From NCBI RefSeq assembly GCF_040529055.1, contig NZ_CP132342.1, positions 1,982,001 through 2,046,000 on the forward strand: a stretch of 64,000 nt of DNA, in the 5' to 3' direction. Made by a program: the position numbers and the translations under genes. Positions within the stretch are counted from its first letter, which is position 1; every line of letters starts with the position of its first letter. A model generated the notes under the pieces. The model was not told the origin of the DNA. It saw only the letters and a program-made list of their open reading frames with translations, and searched no databases. Positions 28,530 through 37,758 of the stretch are shown piece after piece. The DNA comes from Xanthomonas sontii (lineage in GTDB: Bacteria; Pseudomonadota; Gammaproteobacteria; Xanthomonadales; Xanthomonadaceae).

Positions 28530-29548
28530 GTCTGGTGTCGTCGTCGTGGCAGAGCCTCAGCGACCTGCTGGCCGGCTTCGCCTGGCCGTGGATGTGGCTG
28601 GCGATGCCGCTGCCCCTGCTGGCCAATCTGTTGCTGCCGGCACGGCGCGGCAATGCGCCGGCCTTGCGCGTGCCCTATGGCGAGCGCCTGCAGGCCGTGG
28701 CCGCCGCGCCGGCACGCGGCGGATTGTGGCGTGCCAGCGTGTGGCTGGCCTGGCTGGCCTGGTTCTGCCTGTGCGCGGCGGCGGCGCGGCCGCTGCAACT
28801 GGGCGAACCCATCGCGCCACCGCAGCAAGCGCGGCAGCTGATGCTGGCGGTGGATCTGTCCGGCAGCATGAGCGAACCCGACATGACCCTGGGCGGGCGC
28901 GTGGTCGATCGGCTGACCGCGGCCAAGGCGGTGCTGGCCGACTTTCTCGATCGCCGCGATGGCGACCGCATCGGCCTGCTGGTGTTCGGCCAGCAGGCGT
29001 ATGCGCTGACCCCGTTGACCGCCGATCTGGCCACGGTGCGCGACCAGTTGCGCGACAGCGTGGTCGGCCTGGCCGGGCGCGAGACCGCGCTGGGCGACGC
29101 GATCGCGCTGGCGGTCAAGCGCCTGCGCGAGCAGAAGCAGGGCGAGCGTGTGCTGATCGTGCTCACCGACGGCGTCAACACCGCCGGCGTGCTCGACCCG
29201 CTGAAGGCCGCCGAACTGGCCAAGGCCGAACACGTGCGTGTGTACACCATCGCCTTCGGTGGCGATGGCGGCATGTCCCTGTTCGGCCTGCCGATCCCCG
29301 GCAGCGGCGGCGACGACCAGGTCGACGAGGACACGCTGCGCAAGATCGCGCAGGACACCGGTGGGCGCTTCTTCCGCGCCCGTGATACCGCCGAGCTGGC
29401 GTCGATCTACGCCGAACTGGACCGGCTCGAGCCGGTGCGTTCGGCCGGTCCTGCGGTGCGGCCGCGGATCGAGCGCTACGCCTGGCCGCTGGCGGCGGCG
29501 CTGGCGCTGGCGTTGCTGTCCTTCATCTGGCCCTGGAGGCGGCAATGA
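28526..29548 (+). CDS. batA: BatA-like VWA membrane protein
   Basis: A 340-residue aerotolerance-type protein with membrane helices near 20-37 and 68-86, a VWA domain, and a C-terminal helix (about 318-336). The metal-ion site is intact: DLSGSM at 110-115, the distal Thr in GRETALGDA and the Asp in VLTDGVNTAG. It overlaps both neighbours by four bases. In Bacteroides and Francisella, Bat operons aid stress or oxygen tolerance; here the function is inferred only from the operon. Confidence 0.92.
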   Translation: MSLVSSSWQSLSDLLAGFAWPWMWLAMPLPLLANLLLPARRGNAPALRVPYGERLQAVAAAPARGGLWRASVWLAWLAWFCLCAAAARPLQLGEPIAPPQQARQLMLAVDLSGSMSEPDMTLGGRVVDRLTAAKAVLADFLDRRDGDRIGLLVFGQQAYALTPLTADLATVRDQLRDSVVGLAGRETALGDAIALAVKRLREQKQGERVLIVLTDGVNTAGVLDPLKAAELAKAEHVRVYTIAFGGDGGMSLFGLPIPGSGGDDQVDEDTLRKIAQDTGGRFFRARDTAELASIYAELDRLEPVRSAGPAVRPRIERYAWPLAAALALALLSFIWPWRRQ

Positions 29549-31407
29549 CCCGCGCGATGGAGTTCCTCCAGGCATTGCACCTGTTGCGCCCCGAATGGCT
29601 GTGGGCGCTGCTGTTGCTGCCGTTGCTCGGCTGGAGCTGGTGGCGCCGGCGGCGGCGCCATGACATCTGGCGGCGCACGGTGGACCCGCATCTGTTGCCG
29701 CATCTGCTCGCGCGTGGCGATGCCAAGGGCAGTGCCGGCCTGTTGCTGGGCGCGCTGGGCTATGCGCTGGCGGTGCTGGCGCTGGCCGGACCGAGCTGGC
29801 GCCAGGAACAGCAGCCGCTGTGGCAGGCGCGCACGCCGTTGGTGATCGCGCTGGACCTGTCCGCGCAGATCGACGCGCGCGACCTGCCGCCGTCGCGGCT
29901 GCTGCAGGCGCGGGCCAAGCTGGCGCGGCTGCTGCACGAGCGCGCCGGCGGCGAAGTGGCGCTGGTGGCCTACGCTGGCGAGCCGTACACGGTGGCGCCG
30001 CTGACCGACGATGCGGCGAACGTGGCCCTGTTCCTCGACGCGCTGTCGCCGCAGGTGATGCCGGTGGCGGGGCAGCGCACCGACCTGGCGATCGATTGGG
30101 CGGCGCAGTTGCTGCGCCAGGCCGGCTTCTCCCGCGGCGACATCCTGGTGCTCAGCGACCAGGCCGACGCGCAGGCGCAGCAGGCCGCGGCGCGCGCGGC
30201 CAGGCAGGGCTATCACGTGTCCGCGCTTGGGCTGGGCACGGCGCAGGGCGCGGCCTACCGCGACGACCAGGGTCGGCTGTCGCACGCGCAATTGGATGCG
30301 GGCGCGCTGCGCGCGCTGGCGGAAGCGGGCGCGGGCCGCTACGCGGCGTTGACGCCAGACGATACGGATCTGCGCGCGCTGGGCGTGCTGCGGCCGCAGG
30401 AAGCGGACGCCACGGCGGCCGACGAAAGCCATGGCCGCGTGTGGCTCGATCAAGGCTATTGGTTGCTGCCGCCGCTGATGCTGCTGGCCTTGCTCGCGTT
30501 CCGCCGTCGCGGTGGCGCCGCGGTGCTGCTGCTGGTGTTGGCGCCGCTGGCGATGCCGCTACCGGTGCATGCGCAGGCTCAGGCGCCAGCGCCAGCACAG
30601 ACGCCGACACTCGGTCCTGTCGCAGGCGGGTGGTGGGAACGTGCCGACCAGGTCCGCCAGCAACGGCTCGATGCAGGCGTGCAGGCCTACCGCAAGGGCG
30701 ATTTCGCCGCCGCGCAACAGCAGTTCGAAGGCATCGACAGCGACGCCGGCTGGTACAACCTCGGCAATGCGCTGGCACGGCAGGGCCGCTACGACGAGGC
30801 GATCGACGCCTACGACAAGGCGCTGAAACTGCATCCGCGGATGGCCGATGCGATCGCCAACCGCGCCGCGGTGGAGGCCGCGCGCAAGCGCCAGTCGTCG
30901 CAGGACTCCAAGTCCGGCCAGCAGGGCAAGGACGGCAAGCAGCAGAAGAGCGGGCAGTCGCAGAACGGCCAGCAACAGAACGGTCAACAGCAAAACGGTC
31001 AACAGCAGGCGGGTCAGCAGCAGAACGGCGCCAAGCAGAACCCGCAGCAGAAGAACCAGCAGCAAAACGGCCAGCAGCGCGACGGCCAGCAGCGCGACGG
31101 CCAGCAGGGACGCGATGGCGCCAAGGACGCGCGGCAGGCGCCGCCGAAGCCGGGCGATGCACAGGCGCAACAGCAGGCCGATGCGGCGCAGCGCCAGCAG
31201 ATGCAGCAGGCGATGGCACAGCAGGGCGGCACCGACAAACAGGCCGCCGAGCGCGCCGCTGCCGCCGCGAACGAGACGCCGCAGCAACGCGAGCAGCGTC
31301 AGGCGGTCGAGGCGTGGCTACGGCGGGTGCCGGACGATCCGGGCAATCTGCTGCGCGCCAAATTCAGGCTGGAACACGAACGCAGGCAGCGGGAACAAGA
31401 ACCATGA
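29545..31407 (+). CDS. BatB/BatC fusion: degenerate VWA domain, TPR and Gln/Asn-rich tail
   Basis: A 620-residue protein combining a BatB-type half (membrane helices near 18-31 and 66-82, VWA domain about 95-300, helices near 312-342) with a BatC-type half holding TPR units near residues 375-445 (GWYNLGNALARQGRYDEAI). Beyond the TPR is a low-complexity Gln/Asn/Lys-rich stretch of about 100 residues with repeated GQQQN, then a final helix region. The metal site reads DLSAQ at 104-108 rather than DxSxS, so the last Ser is missing and divalent-metal binding is doubtful. Overlaps with batA and batD are four bases each. Confidence 0.9.
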   Translation: MTRAMEFLQALHLLRPEWLWALLLLPLLGWSWWRRRRRHDIWRRTVDPHLLPHLLARGDAKGSAGLLLGALGYALAVLALAGPSWRQEQQPLWQARTPLVIALDLSAQIDARDLPPSRLLQARAKLARLLHERAGGEVALVAYAGEPYTVAPLTDDAANVALFLDALSPQVMPVAGQRTDLAIDWAAQLLRQAGFSRGDILVLSDQADAQAQQAAARAARQGYHVSALGLGTAQGAAYRDDQGRLSHAQLDAGALRALAEAGAGRYAALTPDDTDLRALGVLRPQEADATAADESHGRVWLDQGYWLLPPLMLLALLAFRRRGGAAVLLLVLAPLAMPLPVHAQAQAPAPAQTPTLGPVAGGWWERADQVRQQRLDAGVQAYRKGDFAAAQQQFEGIDSDAGWYNLGNALARQGRYDEAIDAYDKALKLHPRMADAIANRAAVEAARKRQSSQDSKSGQQGKDGKQQKSGQSQNGQQQNGQQQNGQQQAGQQQNGAKQNPQQKNQQQNGQQRDGQQRDGQQGRDGAKDARQAPPKPGDAQAQQQADAAQRQQMQQAMAQQGGTDKQAAERAAAAANETPQQREQRQAVEAWLRRVPDDPGNLLRAKFRLEHERRQREQEP

Positions 31408-33164
31408 TCCACTTCAAGCGACTCGGCCAGGGGGCCCGTGCCTGCGCGGTGCTGATGGTGTTGGCCGCGCTGCTGCTGGCGCTGCCGGCGGCTGCCGCCA
31501 CGCGCGCGTGGCTGGATCGCGACAACGTCGGCGCCGGCGAGGGCGTGACCCTCAACATCGAGACCGACCAGGCGGCGGCCACGCCGGACTACGCGCCGCT
31601 GCGCGCGGATTTCGCGCTCAGCAACGAGGTCAAGAGCCGGCAGATGCAGATCGTCAACGGCGCGGTCTCGTCGAAGTCCTTGTTCGGGGTGATGCTGACG
31701 CCGCGCAGCACCGGCACGCTGGAGATTCCGTCGCTGCAGGTCGGCAACGAACGCACCGCGCCCTTGCGGCTGGAGGTGGCCGCGGCCAGCGCCGCGGTGC
31801 CGGCCACCGCCAATGCCGACGTGCCCGCGCAGGTGGGCAACGCCGACGTCTTCGTGCAGACCGTCGTCGACGACGCGCGGCCCTACGTGCAGCAGAGCGT
31901 GGGCGTGGTGGTACGGCTGTATCTCGGCGTGCCGCTGAGCTCGGGCGAACTGGACCTGGACGCGCCGGCCGGCGCGTCGCTGCAGCGCGTCGGCGACGAC
32001 ATCCAGAACCGCCGTCAGATCGACGGGCGCATGTACACGGTGGTCGAGCGGCACTACCTGCTGGTGCCCGAGCGCAGCGGCTCGCTGCTGTTGCCGGGCG
32101 CGCGTTTCAGCGGCCGCGGCCCCACCGGCTTCTTCGACGACTACTTCGGCCGCGGCGGCGAACTCAATACGCGCGGCACCGCGCAGACCCTGCAGGTGCG
32201 CGCGCAGCCGGCCAATGCGCCGCAGCCGTGGCTGCCGCTGCACGAACTGCGCCTGCGCTACACCGCCACGCCGCAGCGTGCCAAGGCCGGCGAGGCTGCC
32301 GACATCGTGGTCGAGGCCACGGCACGCGGCGCGACCCAGGCGCAGTTCCCCGAACTGCCCACGCCCAGTGTCGATGGCGCGCAGGTGTTCGCCGAGCCGC
32401 CGCAGGTGCAGGAACGCTTCGTCGACGGCGGGCCGCAAGTGACCGTCACCCGCCGTTACTCGATCGTGCCGCAGGCGGCCGGCCCATTGCTGGTGCGCGG
32501 CCTGCGCATGCCGTGGTGGGACGTGGGCGCTGGCGCTGCGCGCGAGGCCAGCCTGCCGGATCTGACCCTGCAGGTGCAGCCCGGACAAGGCGTGCCTGCG
32601 CCGGCCCCCGCCCCGGTCACCCCCGCGGCGCCGACGCTGAGCGCGGTTCCCGCTGACAATGCGGTGGCGCCGACGCATACCCTGCGGGGATGGCTCGCCT
32701 CGTCGCCGCTGTGGATGGCGCTGGCCGCGGGCTTTGCGGTGCTGTGGCTGGCGACCCTGGTCTGGGCCTGGCGCCGCTTGCGTCGTGCACGCGGCGTCGC
32801 AGCGCTGCCGAGGTCGGCGGCCAACGCTGCGCCGGGTGCGACATCGGCACCCGCGACGGCGCGCGCCGCATTGCCGGAATTGCGCAAGGCCCTGGACAGC
32901 GGCGGTCTGGACGAGGTCGCGGCGATCCTGTGCGCACAGGCCGGCGTCGCCGACCTGGATACGGTGGTGCAGCGTCTGGACGATCCGGCGCAGCGCGATG
33001 CGGTGCTGCGCATGCAGCACGCACGCTGGGGCGGTGGCGGCGATGTGACCGGGGCGCGCGCCGTGTTGCGCGCGGCGTTCGCGTCGGGACCGCGCTGGCG
33101 CGTCGCCACGCGCGGCGCGGCGGAAGACGATCTGCCGCCGTTGTACCCGACGCGCAAGGCTTGA
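31404..33164 (+). CDS. batD: BatD-like oxygen-tolerance protein
   Basis: A 586-residue envelope protein. After a signal peptide (MVLAALLLALPAAAA) come repeated Ig-like beta domains: TRAWLDRDNVGAGEGVTLNI, a middle domain with VFVQTVVDDARPYVQQSVGV, and RYSIVPQAAGPLLVRGLRMP before a Pro-rich linker. One membrane helix follows near 432-456, then a cytoplasmic C-terminal domain. This order is that of BatD. It is the last gene of the MoxR operon and overlaps the BatB/C gene by four bases. It probably presents the periplasmic side of the Bat complex. Confidence 0.9.
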   Translation: MIHFKRLGQGARACAVLMVLAALLLALPAAAATRAWLDRDNVGAGEGVTLNIETDQAAATPDYAPLRADFALSNEVKSRQMQIVNGAVSSKSLFGVMLTPRSTGTLEIPSLQVGNERTAPLRLEVAAASAAVPATANADVPAQVGNADVFVQTVVDDARPYVQQSVGVVVRLYLGVPLSSGELDLDAPAGASLQRVGDDIQNRRQIDGRMYTVVERHYLLVPERSGSLLLPGARFSGRGPTGFFDDYFGRGGELNTRGTAQTLQVRAQPANAPQPWLPLHELRLRYTATPQRAKAGEAADIVVEATARGATQAQFPELPTPSVDGAQVFAEPPQVQERFVDGGPQVTVTRRYSIVPQAAGPLLVRGLRMPWWDVGAGAAREASLPDLTLQVQPGQGVPAPAPAPVTPAAPTLSAVPADNAVAPTHTLRGWLASSPLWMALAAGFAVLWLATLVWAWRRLRRARGVAALPRSAANAAPGATSAPATARAALPELRKALDSGGLDEVAAILCAQAGVADLDTVVQRLDDPAQRDAVLRMQHARWGGGGDVTGARAVLRAAFASGPRWRVATRGAAEDDLPPLYPTRKA

Positions 33165-33359
33165 GCGGGGGGGGCGTGCAGCCAGGCTCGACCTTGCGAT
33201 CGCGGGATCGTGACTCGCCAGTCTTGGGTAGCGCCATCCGACGTTGCAGGTGAGACGCGGCAAGCCGATGCGCTCATCGCGCAGCCTGAGCCATCGTGTG
33301 ATGGTCGATGTCTGCTCATGGTTTGTTAAGCTGGGTGCTCCTTTTCGCAAGGCGTACTC

Positions 33360-34670
33360 ATGACCGACACCCCCGTGAAGGCCGAAACCGGCATGCCGTT
33401 GCATTGGAAAATGGCGATCGGCTTCGTCCTTGGGCTGGTGCTGGGGCTGGCGGTGCACATGAGCGTAGGCGGCGATGCGGCCTGGGTGCAGGCGCTGACC
33501 AAGTACCTGACCACGCCGTTCTCCAAGCTGTTCCTCAACCTGATCTTCATGCTGATCGTGCCGCTGCTGTTCTCGGCGCTGGTGATGGGCATTTCGGAGA
33601 TGGGCGACATCCGCGCGCTCGGCCGGATCGGCTGGAAGACGCTGGGCTACACGGTGGTGCTGTCGGGTGTGGCGGTGCTGCTGGGTCTGGTGCTGGTGAA
33701 CGTGCTCAAGCCCGGCATCGGCGTGGATCGCGAGCTGGCGCAGCAACTGCTGCAGCAGAACGTGGAGCGCACCGCGCAGATCGTCGACCAGAGCAGGCAC
33801 CAGCCGCACGGCATGGACATGCTGCTGTCGATCGTGCCCGACAACGTGGTCGAAGCCGCGTCCAGCAATGGCGCGATCCTGTCGCTGATGTTCTTCGCGG
33901 TGATGTTCGGCGTGGGCATGGTGCTCAGCGAAGACGCCAAGGTGGCGACGCTGCGCCGCGGCATCGAGGGCGTGTTCGAGATCTCGATGACCCTGATCGG
34001 GCTGGTGATCCGCCTGGCGCCGTATGCGGTCGCCTGCTTCATGTTCAACCTGGCGGCGCTGTTCGGCTTCGAGCTGCTGGTGCGGCTGGGCGCCTATGTG
34101 GGCGTGGTGGTGCTGGCGCTGGGCCTGCACATGGTGGTGAGCTACGGCGTGGCGGTGCGCCTGGCCGGGCGCTCGCCGTTGTGGTTCTTCCGCGCCACCC
34201 GCGAGGCGACGGTGATGGCGTTTTCCACCGCGTCCAGCAACGCCACGCTGCCGACCGCGCTGCGCGTGGCCGACCAGATGGGGCTGCCGCACAAGGTCTC
34301 GCGTTTCGTGCTCACCGTCGGCGCCACCGCCAACCAGAACGGCACCGCGCTGTTCGAGGGCGTGACGGTGATCTTCCTGGCGCAGTTCTTCGGCGTGGAG
34401 CTGAGCATCGCGCAGCAGTGCATGGTGATGCTGGTCTGTATTCTCGGCGGCATCGGCACCGCCGGCGTCCCGTCCGGCTCGCTGCCGGTGGTGGCGCTGA
34501 TCTGCGCGATGGTCGGGGTGGACCCGGTCGGCATCGGCATGATCCTGGGCGTCAACCATTTCCTGGACATGTGCCGCACCGCACTGAACGTGACCGGCGA
34601 TCTGGCCCTGACCACGATGGTGGCCAAGGGGGAGGATGGCGGGGATTCGGGAGTCGGGATTCGGGATTGA
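33360..34670 (+). CDS. Dicarboxylate/amino acid:cation symporter (DAACS family)
   Basis: Inner-membrane symporter for C4-dicarboxylates or acidic amino acids, 436 residues with about eight membrane helices and two re-entrant loops. Family signatures are present: LNLIFMLIVPLLFSALVMGI, the serine-rich loop FSTASSNATLPTA, GATANQNGTALFEG, and GGIGTAGVPSGSLPVVAL. NHFLDMCRTALNVTGD near the end carries the substrate-binding Asp, Arg and Asn. The last 13 residues (GEDGGDSGVGIRD) are encoded by the intergenic heptamer repeat and look acquired. Whether it moves glutamate, aspartate or succinate cannot be told. Confidence 0.92.
   Translation: MTDTPVKAETGMPLHWKMAIGFVLGLVLGLAVHMSVGGDAAWVQALTKYLTTPFSKLFLNLIFMLIVPLLFSALVMGISEMGDIRALGRIGWKTLGYTVVLSGVAVLLGLVLVNVLKPGIGVDRELAQQLLQQNVERTAQIVDQSRHQPHGMDMLLSIVPDNVVEAASSNGAILSLMFFAVMFGVGMVLSEDAKVATLRRGIEGVFEISMTLIGLVIRLAPYAVACFMFNLAALFGFELLVRLGAYVGVVVLALGLHMVVSYGVAVRLAGRSPLWFFRATREATVMAFSTASSNATLPTALRVADQMGLPHKVSRFVLTVGATANQNGTALFEGVTVIFLAQFFGVELSIAQQCMVMLVCILGGIGTAGVPSGSLPVVALICAMVGVDPVGIGMILGVNHFLDMCRTALNVTGDLALTTMVAKGEDGGDSGVGIRD
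34637..34670. repeat. Heptamer tract GGGATTC/GGGAGTC running into the symporter stop codon
   Basis: GGGGATTC, GGGAGTC, GGGATTC and GGGATTGA follow in order; the final unit supplies the TGA stop of the symporter. This places a mobile-looking simple repeat within coding sequence. Confidence 0.75.
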
Positions 34671-34708
34671 TGAAGGCGGCAGCGTCGCGGCCTGACGGGC
34701 CAGGCGTT

Positions 34709-34768
34709 GGACCGGCTTCAGCCGCGATTGGCCTTGCGGTGAACGCCTGTCGCAGCTGAAGCCGCTCC
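34709..34768. repeat. REP-like inverted repeat between the symporter and tkt
   Basis: GGACCGGCTTCAGCCGCGA (34709-34727) faces the complement TCGCAGCTGAAGCCGCTCC (34750-34768). It shares its core with the elements near 11374 and 61380 and probably ends the symporter transcript. Confidence 0.7.
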
Positions 34769-34801
34769 TGCACCATCTCAGGCGTCCAGCCGGTGACGCT
34801 A

Positions 34802-34824
34802 CCAATCCCCAATCCCCAATCCCC
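34802..34824. repeat. Heptamer tract CCAATCC upstream of tkt
   Basis: Three CCAATCC-type units lie 56 bases ahead of the tkt ATG, on the opposite orientation to the tract at 34637. The two tracts flank the REP-like element. Confidence 0.75.
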
Positions 34825-34879
34825 GCCTGTGGGACAATAGTGGGCCCGACGCCACGCGCCCGCTTCCGACAGATCCCTC

Positions 34880-36880
34880 ATGACGACGCCTACCCGCCGC
34901 GAACTCGCCAACGCGATCCGTTTCCTTGCCGCCGATGCGGTCGAGGCCGCCAATTCCGGCCATCCCGGCATGCCGATGGGCATGGCGGACATCGCCGAAG
35001 TGCTGTGGAACGACTTCCTCAGCCACAATCCGAACAACCCGCACTGGTTCAACCGCGACCGCTTCGTGCTGTCCAATGGCCACGGTTCGATGCTGCAGTA
35101 CGCGCTGCTGCACCTGTCCGGCTACGACCTGCCGATCGAGGAGCTCAAGCGCTTCCGCCAGCTTCACAGCAAGACCGCCGGCCACCCGGAGCGCAGCGAG
35201 ACCCCCGGGGTGGAGACCACCACCGGTCCGCTCGGCCAGGGCTTCGCCAACGCGGTCGGTTTCGCGCTGGCCGAAAAGCTGCTGGCGCAGCGCTACAACC
35301 GTCCCGAGCACCAGATCGTCGACCACCGTACCTGGGTGTTCATGGGCGACGGCTGCATGATGGAAGGCGTGTCCCACGAAGCCGCGTCGCTGGCCGGCAC
35401 CTGGGGCCTGGGCAAGCTGGTGGCGTTCTGGGACAACAACCATATCTCCATCGACGGCAACACCGCCGGCTGGTTCAGCGACAACACCCCGGCGCGGTTC
35501 GAGGCCTACGGCTGGCACGTGATCCGCGATGTCGACGGCCAGGATGCCGATGCGGTCAAGGCCGCGATCGAGGCGGCGATCGCCGAGAGCGAGAAGCCGA
35601 CCCTGATCTGCTGCCGCACCACCATCGGCTTCGGTGCGCCGACCAAGGCCGGCAAGGAATCCTCGCACGGCGCCGCGCTGGGCAAGGAAGAGCTGGAGGG
35701 CGCGCGCAAGGCGCTGAACTGGCCGTACGCACCGTTCGAGATCCCGCAGGCGATCTACGACGGCTGGCGCGCCGGTGGTGCCGGCACGCTGCGCCAGGCC
35801 GAGTGGGAGCAGGCCTTCGACAAGTACGCCAAGCAGTACCCGGCCGAAGCCGCGGAACTGACCCGCCGCTCGCATGGCGAGCTGCCGGAGGACTTCCTCG
35901 CCCAGGCCGACGCCTACATCGCCAAGCAGGCCGCCGAAGGCCAGACCATCGCCTCGCGCAAGGCCTCGCAGATGGCGATCGAGGCGTTCGCGCCGCTGCT
36001 GCCGGAACTGGTCGGCGGGTCGGCCGACCTGGCGCATTCCAACCTGACCCTGTGGAAGGCCAGCAAGTCGGTCGCCACGGATGATCCGAACGCCAACTAC
36101 GTGTACTACGGCGTGCGCGAGTTCGGCATGACCGCCATCGCCAACGGCCTGGCGCTGCACGGCGGCTTCATTCCGTTCGACGCCACCTTCCTGGTGTTCA
36201 GCGACTACGCGCGCAACGGCGTGCGCATGAGCGCGCTGATCCCGGCGCATGCGATCCACGTCTACACCCACGACTCGATCGGCCTGGGCGAGGACGGCCC
36301 GACCCACCAGCCGGTGGAGCACCTGGCGTCGCTGCGCTACATCCCCAACAACGACGTGTGGCGCCCCTGCGACACGGTGGAGTCGGCGGTGAGCTGGAAG
36401 GCCGCGATCACCCGCAAGGACGGCCCGAGCTGCCTGGTGTTCAGCCGCCAGAACCTGCCGTTCCAGGCTCGCACTGAGGCGCAGATCAAGCTGATCGAGC
36501 GCGGCGGTTACGTGCTGGCCGATGCCGAGGGCGGCACGCCCGACGTGATCCTGATCGGCACCGGTTCGGAGGTGGGCCTGGCGGTGGAAGCCAAGCAGGC
36601 GCTGGATGCCGCGGGCCTGAAGACCCGCGTGGTGTCGATGCCCTGCACCGACGTGTTCGATCGCCAGGACGCCGCCTACCGCGAGTCGGTGCTGCCGTCG
36701 GCGGTGCGCAAGCGCGTGGCGGTGGAAGCCGGGGTCACCGCGTTCTGGCGCGCCTATGTGGGCCTGGACGGCGCAGTGGTGGGCATCGACAGCTTCGGTG
36801 CGTCGGCGCCGGCGAACGTGCTGTACAAGCACTTCCAGATCACCGCCGAGCATGTGGTGGCGGCGGCGAAGGCGCTGTAA
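34880..36880 (+). CDS. tkt: Transketolase
   Basis: Thiamine-diphosphate enzyme that moves two-carbon ketol units between sugar phosphates in the pentose phosphate pathway. The 666-residue product starts [20 protein letters not shown] and has the N-terminal substrate His in [10 protein letters not shown], the cofactor motif GDGCMMEG with following NN near 155-185, the pyrimidine-domain [15 protein letters not shown], and the signature [19 protein letters not shown]. The C-terminal domain includes [13 protein letters not shown]. It stands alone between repeats upstream and a bidirectional terminator downstream. Confidence 0.97.
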   Translation: MTTPTRRELANAIRFLAADAVEAANSGHPGMPMGMADIAEVLWNDFLSHNPNNPHWFNRDRFVLSNGHGSMLQYALLHLSGYDLPIEELKRFRQLHSKTAGHPERSETPGVETTTGPLGQGFANAVGFALAEKLLAQRYNRPEHQIVDHRTWVFMGDGCMMEGVSHEAASLAGTWGLGKLVAFWDNNHISIDGNTAGWFSDNTPARFEAYGWHVIRDVDGQDADAVKAAIEAAIAESEKPTLICCRTTIGFGAPTKAGKESSHGAALGKEELEGARKALNWPYAPFEIPQAIYDGWRAGGAGTLRQAEWEQAFDKYAKQYPAEAAELTRRSHGELPEDFLAQADAYIAKQAAEGQTIASRKASQMAIEAFAPLLPELVGGSADLAHSNLTLWKASKSVATDDPNANYVYYGVREFGMTAIANGLALHGGFIPFDATFLVFSDYARNGVRMSALIPAHAIHVYTHDSIGLGEDGPTHQPVEHLASLRYIPNNDVWRPCDTVESAVSWKAAITRKDGPSCLVFSRQNLPFQARTEAQIKLIERGGYVLADAEGGTPDVILIGTGSEVGLAVEAKQALDAAGLKTRVVSMPCTDVFDRQDAAYRESVLPSAVRKRVAVEAGVTAFWRAYVGLDGAVVGIDSFGASAPANVLYKHFQITAEHVVAAAKAL

Positions 36881-36902
36881 GCCAGATCCCGCGATGGTGA
36901 CG

Positions 36903-36930
36903 AAAAAGGCCGGCGCATGCCGGCCTTTTT
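36903..36930. terminator. Bidirectional terminator between tkt and the DUF2894 gene
   Basis: AAAAAGGCCGGC and GCCGGCCTTTTT pair over 12 bp around GCAT. The A-tract and T-tract make it functional on both strands, suiting the convergent genes on either side. Confidence 0.85.
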
Positions 36931-37011
36931 CTTGCCTGTGTGGGTGTGTCGGATGAGGAAAGGGACGCTTCTACGACCACGCAATCGGCGCGATGCGCAT
37001 CGGTGATGCGA

Positions 37012-37758
37012 TCAACCGCGCTTGCGCGGCTTGCTGCGGGGTGTCGTCGGTTTGCCTGCGGCGCTGCCGGGTTGCTGCGGCTTCGCCAGTGCGCCGCCGT
37101 CGTGCAGTTGCTGCAGCCAGGACAGCGCATCGACGTAGGACAGGAAGTGCTGCAGGTAGCCGGGCGAGAGCGTGCGCATCAACGCCAATGCGCGATGCAC
37201 CAGCACGCCGGAGTTGAGCGGGCCGGCGTCGGCGGGTGCCGGTTGCAGCGACTGCCGCAATTGGCTGCGGCTGCGCAGTTCTGTCCACAGCCGGCGTGCG
37301 TCTTCGACCGCGGGCAGTTGCGGTGCGGTGAGTCGCGCCGCTGCGGTCGCTGCGGTGGGCAAGGGCGATGGTGCGGGGAGTTCTGTGTCGATGGGGGCGG
37401 TCGCCGTGGAGGCTTCGCTGTTGGCCTCCAGGTTGGCGCCGTGGTCGTTGCCGGCGCGGATCGCAACGGCCGCGTGGCGGGACTGCGCCAGCAAGGCGCC
37501 GAGCGGGCCGGGTTGCATCGCTCGCACTGCGGCGTCGGCATCGCCAGCGCTTTGCGGTGCCGCGGCCAGCGCCGCGGCGTACGCGTCGAGCAACGCGGAC
37601 AGCTTCTGCTCCAGCAGTTCCCGCGCCTTGCCCTGCTGCGCCTCGGTGCGGCGCGCCAGCGCTTCGAGGAAGCGGAAGCGCAGCGGGTCCAGCCGCTCGG
37701 CATGCTCAGCACACCAGGCGGCGAGGCGATCGGTGGCGGCGATCCGATCAGGGCGCAT
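37012..37758 (-). CDS. DUF2894 domain protein, last gene of the stator-like operon
   Basis: A 248-residue cytoplasmic protein of unknown function. It begins MRPDRIAATDRLAAWCAEHA, followed by a helical domain (LDPLRFRFLEALARRTEAQQ and ARELLEQKLSALLDAYAAAL), a Pro/Ala-rich middle, and a conserved C-terminal helix block (LRQSLQPAPADAGPLNSGVL then YLQHFLSYVDALSWLQQL) typical of DUF2894. The tail is strongly basic (TPRSKPRKRG). The ATG at 37758 overlaps the end of the OmpA-like gene by 11 bases. It co-occurs with DUF802 and DUF3348 proteins across beta- and gammaproteobacteria, from memory. Confidence 0.85.
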   Translation of the reverse strand: MRPDRIAATDRLAAWCAEHAERLDPLRFRFLEALARRTEAQQGKARELLEQKLSALLDAYAAALAAAPQSAGDADAAVRAMQPGPLGALLAQSRHAAVAIRAGNDHGANLEANSEASTATAPIDTELPAPSPLPTAATAAARLTAPQLPAVEDARRLWTELRSRSQLRQSLQPAPADAGPLNSGVLVHRALALMRTLSPGYLQHFLSYVDALSWLQQLHDGGALAKPQQPGSAAGKPTTPRSKPRKRG

